Shown here one piece after another: positions 9,253-18,800 of a stretch of DNA of 64,000 bases. Location of the stretch: the NCBI RefSeq assembly GCF_019443405.1, contig NZ_CP080376.1, forward strand, positions 372,001 through 436,000, in the 5' to 3' direction. The notes beneath the pieces were generated by a model. The model was not told the origin of the DNA, made no database searches, and saw nothing but the letters and a program-made list of their open reading frames with translations. This DNA is from Brevundimonas sp. PAMC22021 (GTDB taxonomy: Bacteria; Pseudomonadota; Alphaproteobacteria; Caulobacterales; Caulobacteraceae). The position numbers and the translations under genes are program-made. How positions within the stretch are numbered: position 1 is the first letter of the stretch; every line of letters begins with the position of its first letter.

Positions 9253-9399
9253 TCTCCTCCCTGTTCGCTTCGCGAATGGGGAGGTGGATCGACGGCGAAG
9301 CCGGCGAGACGGAGGGGTGATGGCGCCGACGTCAGAACCCCTCCGTCACGGCGCTCACGCGCCGCGCCACCTCCCCATCGCTGCGCGACGGGGAGGAGA
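9253..9399. repeat. CTCCTCCC/GGGGAGGAG inverted repeat element, type B
   Basis: An inverted repeat of about 147 bp. The ends are TTCTCCTCCC and GGGGAGGAGAG, and two internal hairpins are visible (TTCGCTTCGCGAA near 9264, GCGCTCACGCGC near 9351). It occupies the gap between the M3 peptidase and corA, ending about 20 bases before the corA start, so it is transcribed in or near the corA leader. It shares its ends and CCCTCCGTC core with 5941-6068. Confidence 0.72.
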
Positions 9400-9418
9400 G
9401 TGAGGAGGGAGTTCGCAC

Positions 9419-10384
9419 ATGACCGTTGTCGCTTCCTATGTCTACCGCGACGGCGCGCGGGTGCGCGAGGCGCCGCTGACGGGCGAGGGGCTGCAGCTTC
9501 AGCCGGGCGAGTTCGTCTGGGTCGGGCTGTACGAGCCTGACGAGGCCGAGATGGCCGCCCTGGTCGAGCGGTTTCGCCTGCATCCGCTGGCGGTCGAAGA
9601 CGCCCTGTCGGCGCACCAGATGCCCAAGGTCGAGGCCTATGACGGCGAGCTGTTCATCGCGGCGCGCACGGCCGAACTGTCCGACGACCGCATCATCTAT
9701 GGCGAGACCCACGTCTTTGTCGGGCCCAACCACATCATCACCGTCCGGCACGGCTCGGCCAAGTCGCATGCGCCGCTCAGGCGACAGCTGGAGGCCTCGC
9801 CGCGCCAGTTGAAGCACGGCCCGGACTTCGTGCTTCACGCGGTGCTGGACTTCGTGGTCGACGGCTATCTGCCGATCATCGACCAGGCCGAGGACCGGGC
9901 GCTGGAGATGGAGCGCGAGGCGCTGGACGCCTTTCTGTCGCGGCTGCAGATCAAGCGACTGTTCCGGCTGCGACGGCAGCTGCTGAAGTTCCGTCGCATC
10001 CTGGGGCCGATGGAGGATGTGGGCTCAAAGCTGGAGACGCTGGATCTGCCGTGTATCGATCCGGAGGTCCGGCCCTACTTCCGCGACCTCGCCGACCATG
10101 CGCGGCGGGTCAACCACCGGGCCGAGGGGCTGGGCGAAGCCCTGGGTTCGGTGCTGGAGGTGGCCAACCTGCTGGAGCAGCAGCGGCAGGGCGTGATCAC
10201 GCGAAAGCTCGCCGCCTGGGCCGCCATCCTGGCCGCCCCCACGGCCATCGCCGGCATCTACGGCATGAACTTCGACAACATGCCCGAGCTTCACTGGCGC
10301 TACGGCTACTTCATCGTCCTGGGCATGATCGGCGTCGTCTGCACAGGCCTGTTCATCAGCTTCAAGCGGTCGAAGTGGCTATAA
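9419..10384 (+). CDS. corA: CorA-family magnesium/cobalt transporter
   Basis: A 321-residue CorA-type divalent cation channel. A large N-terminal cytoplasmic domain (about 1-255, acidic, with a long helix ending in LLEQQRQGVITRKLAAWAA) leads into two C-terminal membrane helices. The pore signature YGMNFDNMPELHW (about residues 280-292) contains the essential GMN. The length is normal. GGAGGG precedes the ATG. There is no linked regulator. Confidence 0.92.
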   Translation: MTVVASYVYRDGARVREAPLTGEGLQLQPGEFVWVGLYEPDEAEMAALVERFRLHPLAVEDALSAHQMPKVEAYDGELFIAARTAELSDDRIIYGETHVFVGPNHIITVRHGSAKSHAPLRRQLEASPRQLKHGPDFVLHAVLDFVVDGYLPIIDQAEDRALEMEREALDAFLSRLQIKRLFRLRRQLLKFRRILGPMEDVGSKLETLDLPCIDPEVRPYFRDLADHARRVNHRAEGLGEALGSVLEVANLLEQQRQGVITRKLAAWAAILAAPTAIAGIYGMNFDNMPELHWRYGYFIVLGMIGVVCTGLFISFKRSKWL

Positions 10385-10403
10385 GGCCAGTCGATAGAGG
10401 CGG

Positions 10404-10510
10404 CGTCACCCTCGGGCCTGACCCGAGGGCCGGGCGTTCCGCAGCAGTCCGCTGAAGGCGATGCAAAGTCCGATCCGCGTCCGATCCTCGGGTCGAGCCC
10501 GAGGATGACG
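10404..10510. repeat. paired-hairpin dispersed repeat, GTCATCC/GGATGAC family
   Basis: Two hairpins, CCCTCGGGCCTGACCCGAGGG near 10409 (21 bases counting its loop) and its counterpart near 10484, are arranged in inverted orientation, with outer ends CGTCACC and GGATGACG. It lies between convergent corA and ppc. It closely matches 46309-46416 in arm sequence (CCTCGGG/CCCGAGG). Confidence 0.8.
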
Positions 10511-10526
10511 GTACGAGGGGGGCGGC

Positions 10527-13223
10527 TCAGCCGCTGTTCCTGAGCCCCGCAGCCACGCCGTTGATCGCCAGGAGGATGCCTTCGCGCACGCGCGGATCGT
10601 CGTCGCCGTTGCGCCGCCTGCGGATCAGCTCGATCTGGACGTGGTTCAGCGGCTCCACATAGGGCATGCGCAGGCGGATCAGCCGGTCGAGCTCGGGCTG
10701 GCCGCCCAGCAGTTTGTCATGGCCGGTGATGGCCAGCACGGCGGCGTGGGTGCGGTCCCATTCGCTTCTGATCTCGCCGTAGATGCGGGCGGCGAGCGAC
10801 GGATCGGGCACAAGCGAGGCGTAGCGTCGGGCGATGGTCATGTCCGCCTTGGCCATCACCATCTCCATGTTCTGGACCAGGGTGCGGAAGAAGGGCCAGG
10901 CTTCGGCCATGGCCTTCAGCTCGGCCATGTCGCGGCCCTCCACCGCCGAGCCGAAGCCGAACCAGCCGGGCAGCATGACGCGCGACTGCGACCAGCTGAA
11001 CACCCAAGGAATGGCGCGCAGATCCTCGATCTTTGGAGACGCCGAGCGCGAGGACGGGCGCGAGCCGATCTTCAGGTCGGCGATCTCGGCGATTGGCGTG
11101 GCGGCCCGGTAGTAGTCGTTGAAGCCGTCGGTCTCATAGACCAGCCGGCGATAGGCGTTCATCGAGGCTTGGGACAGCGCCGACAGCAGGCGGCCGTGCT
11201 CGGCGGTGAAGGCCTGGTCGCGGCCCTGGCCCAGCGACGCCAGAACGGCGCCGCAGGTCAGGGCGTCGAGGTTGCGCAGCGCGATCTCGGGCTCGCCGTA
11301 TTTGTTGGCGATGACCTCTCCCTGTTCAGTGGTGCGGATGCGGCCCTGGACCGTGCCTTCCGGCTGGGCCAGGACGCCGGCGAAGGCCGAGCCGCCTCCG
11401 CGCCCGACGGTGCCGCCCCGGCCGTGAAACAGCTGCAGCTTGAGGCCGGCGGCCTGGGTCACGTCGACCAGGGCGCGTGACGCCTCGTGCAACTCCCAGC
11501 CCGAGGTCAGGTAGGAGCCGTCCTTGTTCGAATCGGAATAGCCGATCATCACCTCCTGCACCCCGCGCGCGCGGGCGACGGCCATGGCCGACGGTTCACG
11601 CAGCAGGCGCTCCAGCGTCGGCTTGGCGGCGCGAAGGTCCTCGATCGTCTCGAACAGGGGCGCGGCCTGGATCGGGCAGGCGGCGGGGTCCTCGGGCCGG
11701 TAGAGGCCGACCTCCTTCAGCAGCAGATAGACCTCCAGCAGGTCGGAGGCGGCGTCGGTCTTTGAGACGATGTGGGTGCGGATCGCCTGCGGGCCGAAGT
11801 CCGACAGGGCCTGGGCCGCGGCCTGCAGGATGGCGCGCTCCTTCAGCGTCTCCTCGTCATATTCGGCATAGGGGCTGAACAGCGGACGGGCCGAGGTCAG
11901 CTCGCGCGCCAGAACCTGCATGCGACCGTCTTCATCCAGCGCGAGATAGTCAGGGCAGACGCCGGCGACCCGCAGCAGGTCGGCGACCACGCGTTCGTGC
12001 ACGTCGGCGTTCTGGCGCAAATCCAGCGTCGCCATGTGGAAACCGAAGATCTGAACCGCCGTGATCAGGTCGGTCAGGCGGTCGTCCTCGAACACGGCGC
12101 CATGCCGGGCGGCCAGGCTGTCGTGCAGCACGCGCAGGTCGGCCTCGAACGCGTCGGGGCCGGAATAGCGGTCCGCCTGAACCGCCGCACGGCGGAGCGG
12201 CGGCGCGCCGGCCAGGGCTTCGTGCGTGGCGGCGAGGCGGGCGTAGACGCCCGTCAGCGCGCGTCGGTACGGCTCGTCCGAGCGATGGGGAGAGGGATCG
12301 CGCGCCGCATCCGCCAGGGCCTGGAGCTCGGGCGTCACTTCCGTCAGTTCGGCGGCGAGGCTGAGTTCCGAGCCCAGGGCGTGGACCTCGTCCATGTAGA
12401 AGCCCAGCACCGCCCGGCTCTGGCTGCGGAAGGCGGCGGTCAGCACCGCGCCGTCGACGTTGGGGTTGCCGTCCCGGTCGCCGCCGACCCAGGTGCCGAC
12501 GCGCATGAAGGGCTGGAGGTCCGGTGCATCCAGCAGCCGACGCCAGGCGCCCAGCTGTTGCGGCGCGACGTGCAGGAAGATGCGATCCAGGAAGGAGACG
12601 ACCGTGTCGATCTCGTCCTGCACCACCAGCCCCTGGGTGCGGACCAGTCGCGTCGCCCACAGGATGGTGATCTGGCGACGCAGCCGGGCGGTCAGTTGAT
12701 CGGGCGCGCAGGCGAGGCCGGCCTGGTCGCAGGCGTCCAGAATGCCGCTGATGGCCGCGATGCGGTCGATCACGCTCTTGCGGCGCACCTCCGACGGGTG
12801 GGCGGTCAGGACGGGCGAGACCAGGCCGTCCTCCAGAAGCGCGCGGACCGCCGCCCGGTCCACGCCCTGTTCGGTCAGACGGGCCAGCGCGCCTTCGGGC
12901 GTGTCGGGGCGGGCCCCGGCCTCGGCCTGACCTTTCGCGCGCCGCCGGGTGGCGCGGTCCTCGGCGATGTTGGCCAGCAGCGAGAACAGGGCGAAGCCGT
13001 GCGCCAGGCCCGCCGCCTGGTCCACCGTCATGGCGGTCAGCAGCTTCTGCAGTCGTCCGGCCGGGTGCGAGTTCGGGTCGCGGTGGTAGGCGACGGAGGC
13101 CTGGCGCACCGCCTCCACCTGTTCGAACAGTTCGTCGCCGCCTTCGTCGCGGATCACCTCGCCCAGCAGTCCGCCGAGCAGGCGGACCTCTTCGCGCAGC
13201 AGGTCGTCGGCGGCAGGGCTCAT
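10527..13223 (-). CDS. ppc: phosphoenolpyruvate carboxylase
   Basis: An 898-residue enzyme that carboxylates PEP to oxaloacetate to refill the TCA cycle. Catalytic signatures are present: VLTAHPSEVRRKSV (catalytic His, about residue 140; most family members have THPTE), GGDRDGNPNV (about 250), MIGYSDSNKDG and the active-site loop FHGRGGTVGRGGG (about 590). The C-terminus ends GVAAGLRNSG, like the conserved NTG end of the family but with Ser in place of Thr. Length is normal. A small membrane-peptide gene starts divergently 88 bases away. Confidence 0.95.
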   Translation of the reverse strand: MSPAADDLLREEVRLLGGLLGEVIRDEGGDELFEQVEAVRQASVAYHRDPNSHPAGRLQKLLTAMTVDQAAGLAHGFALFSLLANIAEDRATRRRAKGQAEAGARPDTPEGALARLTEQGVDRAAVRALLEDGLVSPVLTAHPSEVRRKSVIDRIAAISGILDACDQAGLACAPDQLTARLRRQITILWATRLVRTQGLVVQDEIDTVVSFLDRIFLHVAPQQLGAWRRLLDAPDLQPFMRVGTWVGGDRDGNPNVDGAVLTAAFRSQSRAVLGFYMDEVHALGSELSLAAELTEVTPELQALADAARDPSPHRSDEPYRRALTGVYARLAATHEALAGAPPLRRAAVQADRYSGPDAFEADLRVLHDSLAARHGAVFEDDRLTDLITAVQIFGFHMATLDLRQNADVHERVVADLLRVAGVCPDYLALDEDGRMQVLARELTSARPLFSPYAEYDEETLKERAILQAAAQALSDFGPQAIRTHIVSKTDAASDLLEVYLLLKEVGLYRPEDPAACPIQAAPLFETIEDLRAAKPTLERLLREPSAMAVARARGVQEVMIGYSDSNKDGSYLTSGWELHEASRALVDVTQAAGLKLQLFHGRGGTVGRGGGSAFAGVLAQPEGTVQGRIRTTEQGEVIANKYGEPEIALRNLDALTCGAVLASLGQGRDQAFTAEHGRLLSALSQASMNAYRRLVYETDGFNDYYRAATPIAEIADLKIGSRPSSRSASPKIEDLRAIPWVFSWSQSRVMLPGWFGFGSAVEGRDMAELKAMAEAWPFFRTLVQNMEMVMAKADMTIARRYASLVPDPSLAARIYGEIRSEWDRTHAAVLAITGHDKLLGGQPELDRLIRLRMPYVEPLNHVQIELIRRRRNGDDDPRVREGILLAINGVAAGLRNSG

Positions 13224-13310
13224 GGTCGGATCTCGCGGTGCGGCGGAAGGCTTCGGATCAAACCCCGCATCCCGTCGTTGTTCCAGTGACGTTATGTAAG
13301 GAGCGATGCG

Positions 13311-13460
13311 ATGGCGGAAGCCGCACCCTGGGCCTTTGTCGTGATCGGCGGCCCCATCCTGCTGGGGCTGGCGCTGGCCTTTTCCAAGTTCCGAAACCGC
13401 AAGTCCAACCAGCGCCTGGACCCGAACACGCCGAGCGACGATCCGTCCAAAGGGATGTGA
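13311..13460 (+). CDS. small single-span membrane protein (49 aa)
   Basis: A 49-codon gene: ATG at 13311, stop at 13458-13460, with TAAGGAG ending 7 bases upstream. It encodes a short N-terminus, one hydrophobic helix (FVVIGGPILLGLALAF), then a basic stretch (SKFRNRKSNQR) and an acidic/Pro tail (LDPNTPSDDPSKGM). The positive charges after the helix predict the C-terminus inside. It lies in the divergent gap beside ppc and ends convergently with the citE-like gene. Function unknown; the strong ribosome site and codon use support a real gene. Confidence 0.72.
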   Translation: MAEAAPWAFVVIGGPILLGLALAFSKFRNRKSNQRLDPNTPSDDPSKGM

Positions 13461-13500
13461 TCACCCGCGATCCCCCTCGCTTTCCCGGGGGCGTGCGCCG

Positions 13501-14322
13501 TCAGGGCGCCTTGGCCAAGGTGGCGCGCGCCAGGTCCAGATGCAGGCGTTCGACCATGCGGCCGTCGATCTGGAGGGCGCCGCGACCGTCGGCTTCGGGC
13601 GCGGAAAAGGCGGCGACGATCGCGCGGGCGAGGGCGAGTTCGGCCTCGCTGGGCGAGAAGGCGCGGTTGGCGGGATCGATCTGGGAGGGATGGATGAGGC
13701 TCTTGCCGTCGAAGCCGTAAAGCCGGCCCTGTGCGGCTTCGGCGTCAAAGCCTTGCGTGTCGTCGATGCGGTTGAACACGCCGTCGATGGCCAACAGGCC
13801 ATGGGTGCGGGCGGCGGCGACGGTTGTGGCCAGCCACGGCTTGACCGGCTCGCGATCGAGGCTGTCGCCGCAGCCGAGCGCCTTGGAGAGGTCGTTGACG
13901 CCGAACATCAGCCCCCGGAGCGCCGCGCCCGCGCCGGCGATGGCGTCCAGCCTCAGCACAGCGACCGGCGTCTCGATCACGGCCCAAAGGGCGGCGTCGT
14001 CGTGGAGGCCATAGGACAGGTGGTGGATCGTGGCGGCGCTCTCGACCTTGGGCGCGACGACCAGCGACGCGCCCGCCTCCGACACCGCGCGAAGATCGTC
14101 GGCGCCCCATTCCGTGTCCAGCCCGTTGATGCGCACTCCGAGGCGGGAGGCGTAACCGCCCGAGCGGATCGCCTCGACGGCGGCGCGGCGCGCCTCGACC
14201 TTGGCCTCGGGCGCGACGGCGTCCTCCAGGTCGAGGATCGCGACATCGCAGGGCAGGGTCCGCGCCTTCTCCACCGCGCGGGCGTTGGACGCTGGCAGGA
14301 ACAGGACGCTGCGGGTCCGCAT
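13501..14322 (-). CDS. HpcH/HpaI aldolase / citrate-lyase beta-like CoA-ester lyase
   Basis: A 273-residue TIM-barrel lyase of the CitE family. SVLFLPASNARAVEKA at the start, DVAILDLEDAVAPEAK (acidic metal-site residues, about 25-40), a conserved Arg in VRINGL, ETPVAVL and GKSLIHPSQI (about 226-235) are all present. Stand-alone CitE-like proteins usually cleave malyl-CoA, citramalyl-CoA or beta-methylmalyl-CoA rather than citrate; no citrate-lyase alpha or gamma subunit is nearby. The ATG at 14322 overlaps the stop of the SDR gene by one base, so they form an operon. Confidence 0.85.
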   Translation of the reverse strand: MRTRSVLFLPASNARAVEKARTLPCDVAILDLEDAVAPEAKVEARRAAVEAIRSGGYASRLGVRINGLDTEWGADDLRAVSEAGASLVVAPKVESAATIHHLSYGLHDDAALWAVIETPVAVLRLDAIAGAGAALRGLMFGVNDLSKALGCGDSLDREPVKPWLATTVAAARTHGLLAIDGVFNRIDDTQGFDAEAAQGRLYGFDGKSLIHPSQIDPANRAFSPSEAELALARAIVAAFSAPEADGRGALQIDGRMVERLHLDLARATLAKAP

Positions 14323-14999
14323 CAGACGCGGCCCGTCACCGGGACCAGGGCGCCGGTCATCGCGCGGCTCTCGGGCGAGGCCAGGAACAGGATCACGGCC
14401 GCCAAGTCCGCCGGCGCCACCCACTGGGCCGGATCGGCGTCCGGCATGTCGGCCCGGTTGGCGGGCGTATCGATGATGGAGGGCAGGACGGCGTTGACGT
14501 TGACGGAGGTCGCCTTCAACTCTTCGGCCAGGCTCTGCGTCAGGGCGTGCACCGCCGCCTTGGAGGCGCCATAGGCGCCCATGCCCGCGCCGGCCTTCAG
14601 CGCGGCGGCCGAGCCGACGTTGACGATGCGGCCGTCATCCGCCACCTTCAGGTGCGGCAGGGCGGCGCGGGTGGCGTGAAGCGCGGTGGACAGGTTCAGG
14701 GCGAACATTCGGTCCCAGGCCGGCGCCGCATCGTCCGCCGTCTGCCAGACAAAGCCGCCGGCGATGTTGAGCAGGACGTCCAGCCGGCCGAACCGCTCGA
14801 CCACGCGAGCGACGGCGCTGTCCGCCTGAACCGGATCGGTCAGATCGACCCCGCCGATCTCCAGCGCCCCGTCCGCCGCCGCATGGCCCATGGCGTGGTC
14901 AATCACGGCGACGCGCCAGCCGCGCTCGAGCGCCGCCTCCACGACCGCCCGCCCCAGCACGCCGTGCCCGCCGGTGACCGCAACGACCCGTTCGCTCAT
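14322..14999 (-). CDS. short-chain dehydrogenase/reductase
   Basis: A 225-residue classical SDR. The cofactor-binding glycine motif is VTGGHGVLGRAV (about residues 8-19), the structural NAG is NIAG (about 78-81), the catalytic Ser lies in VGSAAALKAG, and the YxxxK pair is YGASK (about 143-147). The sequence ends with GALVPVTGRV, shaped like the usual GxxxxVDGG end. Coupling to the CoA-ester lyase suggests it reduces or oxidises a small hydroxyacyl compound made by that enzyme (inference). Substrate unknown. Confidence 0.85.
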   Translation of the reverse strand: MSERVVAVTGGHGVLGRAVVEAALERGWRVAVIDHAMGHAAADGALEIGGVDLTDPVQADSAVARVVERFGRLDVLLNIAGGFVWQTADDAAPAWDRMFALNLSTALHATRAALPHLKVADDGRIVNVGSAAALKAGAGMGAYGASKAAVHALTQSLAEELKATSVNVNAVLPSIIDTPANRADMPDADPAQWVAPADLAAVILFLASPESRAMTGALVPVTGRV

Positions 15000-15024
15000 C
15001 CTCGTTCCTCCCGCTCGCCCGGCG

Positions 15025-15522
15025 TCAGCCGCCGGCGAAGACCCTGGCCATCAGCCGCTCCAGCGCCGCCTGGTCCACGGCGTCGAAGGCGGCCCGTGTG
15101 GTCGCATCCACGTCCAACACCGCGATCAGCGCGCCGGTGGCGTCCAGCACCGGAACCACGATCTCGCTTTCAGAGCGGCTGTCGCAGGCGATGTGGCCGG
15201 GAAAGGCGTGAACGTCCTCGACCCGCTGGGTCTGACGCGTGCGCGCCGCGGCGCCGCAGACGCCGCGTCCGAACGGAATGCGCAGGCAGCCCAGCGTGCC
15301 CTGATACGGACCGACCACCAGCTCTTCGGCCTTGTCGGGCGCCACGACGTAGAAGCCGGTCCAGAAGAAGTGGTCAAAGGCGTCGGCCAGCATGGAGGCG
15401 ACGGTGGCCATGCGCGCGGTCAGGTTCGGCTCGCCCTCCAGCACGGCCAGGATCTCGGCCTCGACCTCGGCATAGCGGTCGGCCTTGTCGGCGGGGCGGT
15501 CGTCGCGGGCGACATAGCTCAT
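15025..15522 (-). CDS. msrC: free-methionine-(R)-sulfoxide reductase (GAF domain)
   Basis: A 165-residue single GAF domain of the fRMsr type, which reduces free L-methionine-(R)-sulfoxide with thioredoxin. The three redox cysteines are visible: Cys79 in TLGCLRIPFG, Cys89 in RGVCGAAA and Cys113 in HIACDSRSESE, with the conserved FWTGFY segment near residue 53. The gene starts 12 bases after a 37-codon membrane-peptide gene. Before the transposon inserted, both lay just downstream of the CAU tRNA, so their original promoter is probably now 17.6 kb away. Confidence 0.9.
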   Translation of the reverse strand: MSYVARDDRPADKADRYAEVEAEILAVLEGEPNLTARMATVASMLADAFDHFFWTGFYVVAPDKAEELVVGPYQGTLGCLRIPFGRGVCGAAARTRQTQRVEDVHAFPGHIACDSRSESEIVVPVLDATGALIAVLDVDATTRAAFDAVDQAALERLMARVFAGG

Positions 15523-15534
15523 GGAAAACGCTCT

Positions 15535-15648
15535 CTACAGGCCGGCCTGGAAGGCGCGCAGCACGATCACCACCGATCCGAGCACCGCCAGCACGATGCC
15601 CAGGATCGCCACGCCCAGCAGCAGTCGCTTGGTCAGGTCCGGCCTCAT
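15535..15648 (-). CDS. small membrane peptide (37 aa)
   Basis: A 37-codon gene: ATG at 15648, TAG at 15535-15537, with GGAAGG 7 bases upstream. It encodes a basic N-terminus (MRPDLTKR) followed by one long hydrophobic helix (LLLGVAILGIVLAVLGSVVI) and a short end. The orientation is predicted N-in. It is the first gene before msrC. Its start codon is only 31 bases from the transposon's left end, and before insertion was about 30 bases after the tRNA CCA. Function unknown. Confidence 0.65.
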   Translation of the reverse strand: MRPDLTKRLLLGVAILGIVLAVLGSVVIVLRAFQAGL

Positions 15649-15673
15649 GGATGCGCCTTCCGAGACGTGAGGC

Positions 15674-15678
15674 GAGGG
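15674..15678. repeat. target-site duplication, left copy (GAGGG)
   Basis: GAGGG directly abuts the left inverted end of the transposon and is repeated exactly at 33291-33295 beside the right end. A 5-bp duplication is the hallmark of Tn7-family transposition. Confidence 0.92.
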
Positions 15679-15704
15679 TGTCGGGACCACTTGAGAGTGG
15701 CTCA
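15679..15704 (+). repeat. transposon left end with TnsB-type site L1
   Basis: Terminal TGTCGGGACC followed by site L1, ACCACTTGAGAGTGGCTCA (15686-15704). It matches the right-end sites in the reverse orientation. L1 itself has CCAC/GTGG dyad symmetry. Further in, AGGCACATTT and AGGCACCATTT are near-direct repeats (15723 and 15736), and AGGCACC/GGTGCCT forms a stem across 15736-15768; these may be weaker TnsB contacts. Confidence 0.88.
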
Positions 15705-15871
15705 CCCCCCTTTTGAAAATCTAGGCACATTTTCCAGGCACCATTTGGCGGACAACCTAACGGTGCCTCAGTGGCAGGATTGGGCAAGCGAGTAGGGAGT
15801 CAACCCCGCGCACCCAACCTGACAGCGTGCCGGCAATCGCCCAACGGGCAAATACGATGCGATCTGTCCGG

Positions 15872-18800
15872 TCATTCAAAGGATTGCTGACGATGCGTCT
15901 CTTGTTTCCGTTCTTGGATTGCTCGTTTGGCTAATATCGACTGCCACCGTTGAGACCAAGCCCTGACGGTCGGATTCGCGTGGTTATCCAACTTCTTCAG
16001 CCCTGATCGACGACGATCTAGTATGTCGGCCAACGAGCCAGACCAAGACGTCGGTCTGATGTGCTCTTCCAACTCGGCGAGGACTTCTTCCGTGTTCGGT
16101 GCCGCATCCAGAAGCGCCAGGGCGGTCGGCCAGAGCCGATCCGCGTCCTCCCTTGGGTCGGGTTCTTTTCCAACGAAAAGTGGAATGTTTGCGGCGACGC
16201 GCCGATGTCTTTCGCCAGGGTCACGAGCTGCCCAAGTCAGCAAATCCAGTTCGGAAACGGCTGTGATTGGGCGTGTCCTGAAATCAAACTGATATAGCAG
16301 CGATCTTGCGTAGCGACCTTGGTGAGGACGGAACTGGCGATCCAAGAAGAAGTCCAAGGCAGCCTGAGGTTGGGCTCGAAAGATCGATTCAACGAAGTCA
16401 TCGAACTCGTGGCCGTATGCGTCATAACGACTGACCGCCACCTTGAGCCGGCGGAGAAGTCGCGTTGCAGTCGTAGCGTTCTCAGATCCCTGCAAACACG
16501 CGTCGACAATTTCCGCTAACCGCGAGTCTTCTTGGTGACGCTTTGTGCCGAACGGATATCGGAGCAACAGATTGCGGCCGGCTATTTGAATTGCCGGATC
16601 GATCCTCTTCTCGTCGCGATCGGAGAACAACCGCATGTGAAATACGTGGAGTGCGCATCCATGACCATCTGGCAACTCCGCGATGCCGGCGATCAGTGCA
16701 GCAAACTCTGCTGGGGTGAACTCGTCGGGAACCCGCCCATAGGCGAGCGATTGGTACGACCAGCCCGAGGTCAGACCTAAGTTAAAGCTAAGCTGAATTC
16801 GAGCTTTCGCTGCCTCATTCAAGGGGTGAATGGCCGTCTGGAGAAACGGGAACCAGCGTCCCAGAAGGGGGTCGCGTAAGACAACGTCGAGGCGGGTTTC
16901 GACTGCGTCTTCATCGCGCATCGACCAAGCCCGCAAAAAAGACCGCAAGATCGCCGGCTCTGCATCTTCAAGTGGCGCGGCGCGAATTGATTGGACCAAT
17001 TCGTCCCAGATCACCTCTGGAGCGCTCGTGCCCCATGCCAGTCCCTCTCCAAAGGACCAGTGCCGCTGGACGCCTGATCTGACCAGATCCGGTAAGAGCT
17101 CGGCGCGAACGTCGTCATCCGTGGCGACGGCCCTTGCAATCTCCTTTGTATACGCCTCGACCCGGTCCCATCGGCTTGTGGGCCTTTCGTCATCTTGGCT
17201 ACCATCGTCAAACTCGTCGACGTCAAGGTATCCGTAGCCCTTAGAGAAACCGTAGGCTCTAGCCTTCTCCAGCAAGTTCGACGGTCGCAGGCGTTCCTCA
17301 AGCGATTGGAGGTTAGAAGTGTCGGCTCCTGCTTCGGCGTATTTGAGGGTGGTCCGTGTCGCGATCCAGCCCTCCGACCAGAACCCGTCCGCTGCAGCCA
17401 AGCCCATAGACTCCGAAAGTTCGGTCTGTAGTCCCGTATTCCACCACAGCTGGCGGAAGCGATCAGCCAAGATTTTCTTAGCCGGCTCAGCGCGAAGGTC
17501 TCCGGCTAGGATCTGTTCCCGCAGAAACGCGAGGGCAGGCTTGAACCACGCTTGGATCTCAGCCGCGGTCTTCGGCTGCCAACCAAACGTGCGAGGTCGA
17601 GCTCCAAAGTCGAAAGAGTCCGTCGCGCCGAACCAATGCGATTCCAACATCGCGTCGAGAAGATCCAACCCAAGCTTCGCACGCTCAACTTCGTTGGTTT
17701 CCACCAGTGATCGGACAAACGACAGCCGCTGGTCCGGCGGCGCCAATGTTCCGGAAAGATAGAGTTTGAACAGGCCTTCAAGGATAGGTCGGCTGGGCTG
17801 TCGTTCGTTCTCGGTCTCGCGTAGGATTATATTCGCAAGGCAGCTGACCGCCGGTTCGAACATGTGCGTCTCAAATGCCAAGGCGCGCAGGAGCCGGCAC
17901 AGTTCATATCGATCACGGCCGCTTCCCCAACCGGAGCGGAAACCTGACCACGCCGGATCGCGTTCGGCACCTCGAACGATCGCATCGAGCGCCGCCTCCG
18001 GTGCTAAAGGAGCGAGGTTCTTGAATAAGGAGAAGTCGAATTCGCCAAGAGTTTCGACGCGGCCCAGCCGCCCTTCGTCCGAGAACCAGGCGTCGGCCAA
18101 ACGTTGCGCAGCCGCGATGTCATGAAGGAACGCTAGCCGTCGGCTAAATGATCGCAGCAGCCTTTCGCCATTCGCCTCCAAGGTCCTGGTTACCCGTGTT
18201 ACGTCGAGGCGCTCTAAGGCACGCGCGGCAAGACGATTGGCGACCGCGTGGGGGAGGATCGCACGCCACTGAGAGCGCTGCTGAACCAGATCCCGCCGAG
18301 CAAGTTCGACTACTCCACTTTTGAACGAGACAGTGGACTGCTCCGCCAGACTTGCCAGCGCGGCCATTTCGCTGTCCGCCGCATGGTTTTCGGCATCAAA
18401 CGAATAGACCAGCGCGGCAACTTCGGCAGTGGCCAGAAGCGTGGGATCAGGCTGCTTCCTTTGTTCGAATAGCCGGTCAAAAAGCCCATCATCTCGCAAC
18501 CGACCAAGGCTTTCTCCTTGTCTGACGGTGTGCGCCAAAGCCATCGCGATCCTGGCGTTGCCCCCGGCAATCGCGGCGATTCTTTCACGGTCGGACAGAT
18601 TGATGTGCGGAAACCTCCGCTCAATCAGCCTGACTGTCACCTCGTCCGACGCTGACTCTAAGCGAAATACCTCCGTCCCTTCCATGTCGTCGTCGCGCAC
18701 GTCGTACTCGACGGAAATGAGGCTGACTTTCGACGAGGCAGTGATCCCAGCCAAGGCACGATGGACCTCGGGTGAGCAGTTGTCGACGATCAGAACCACT

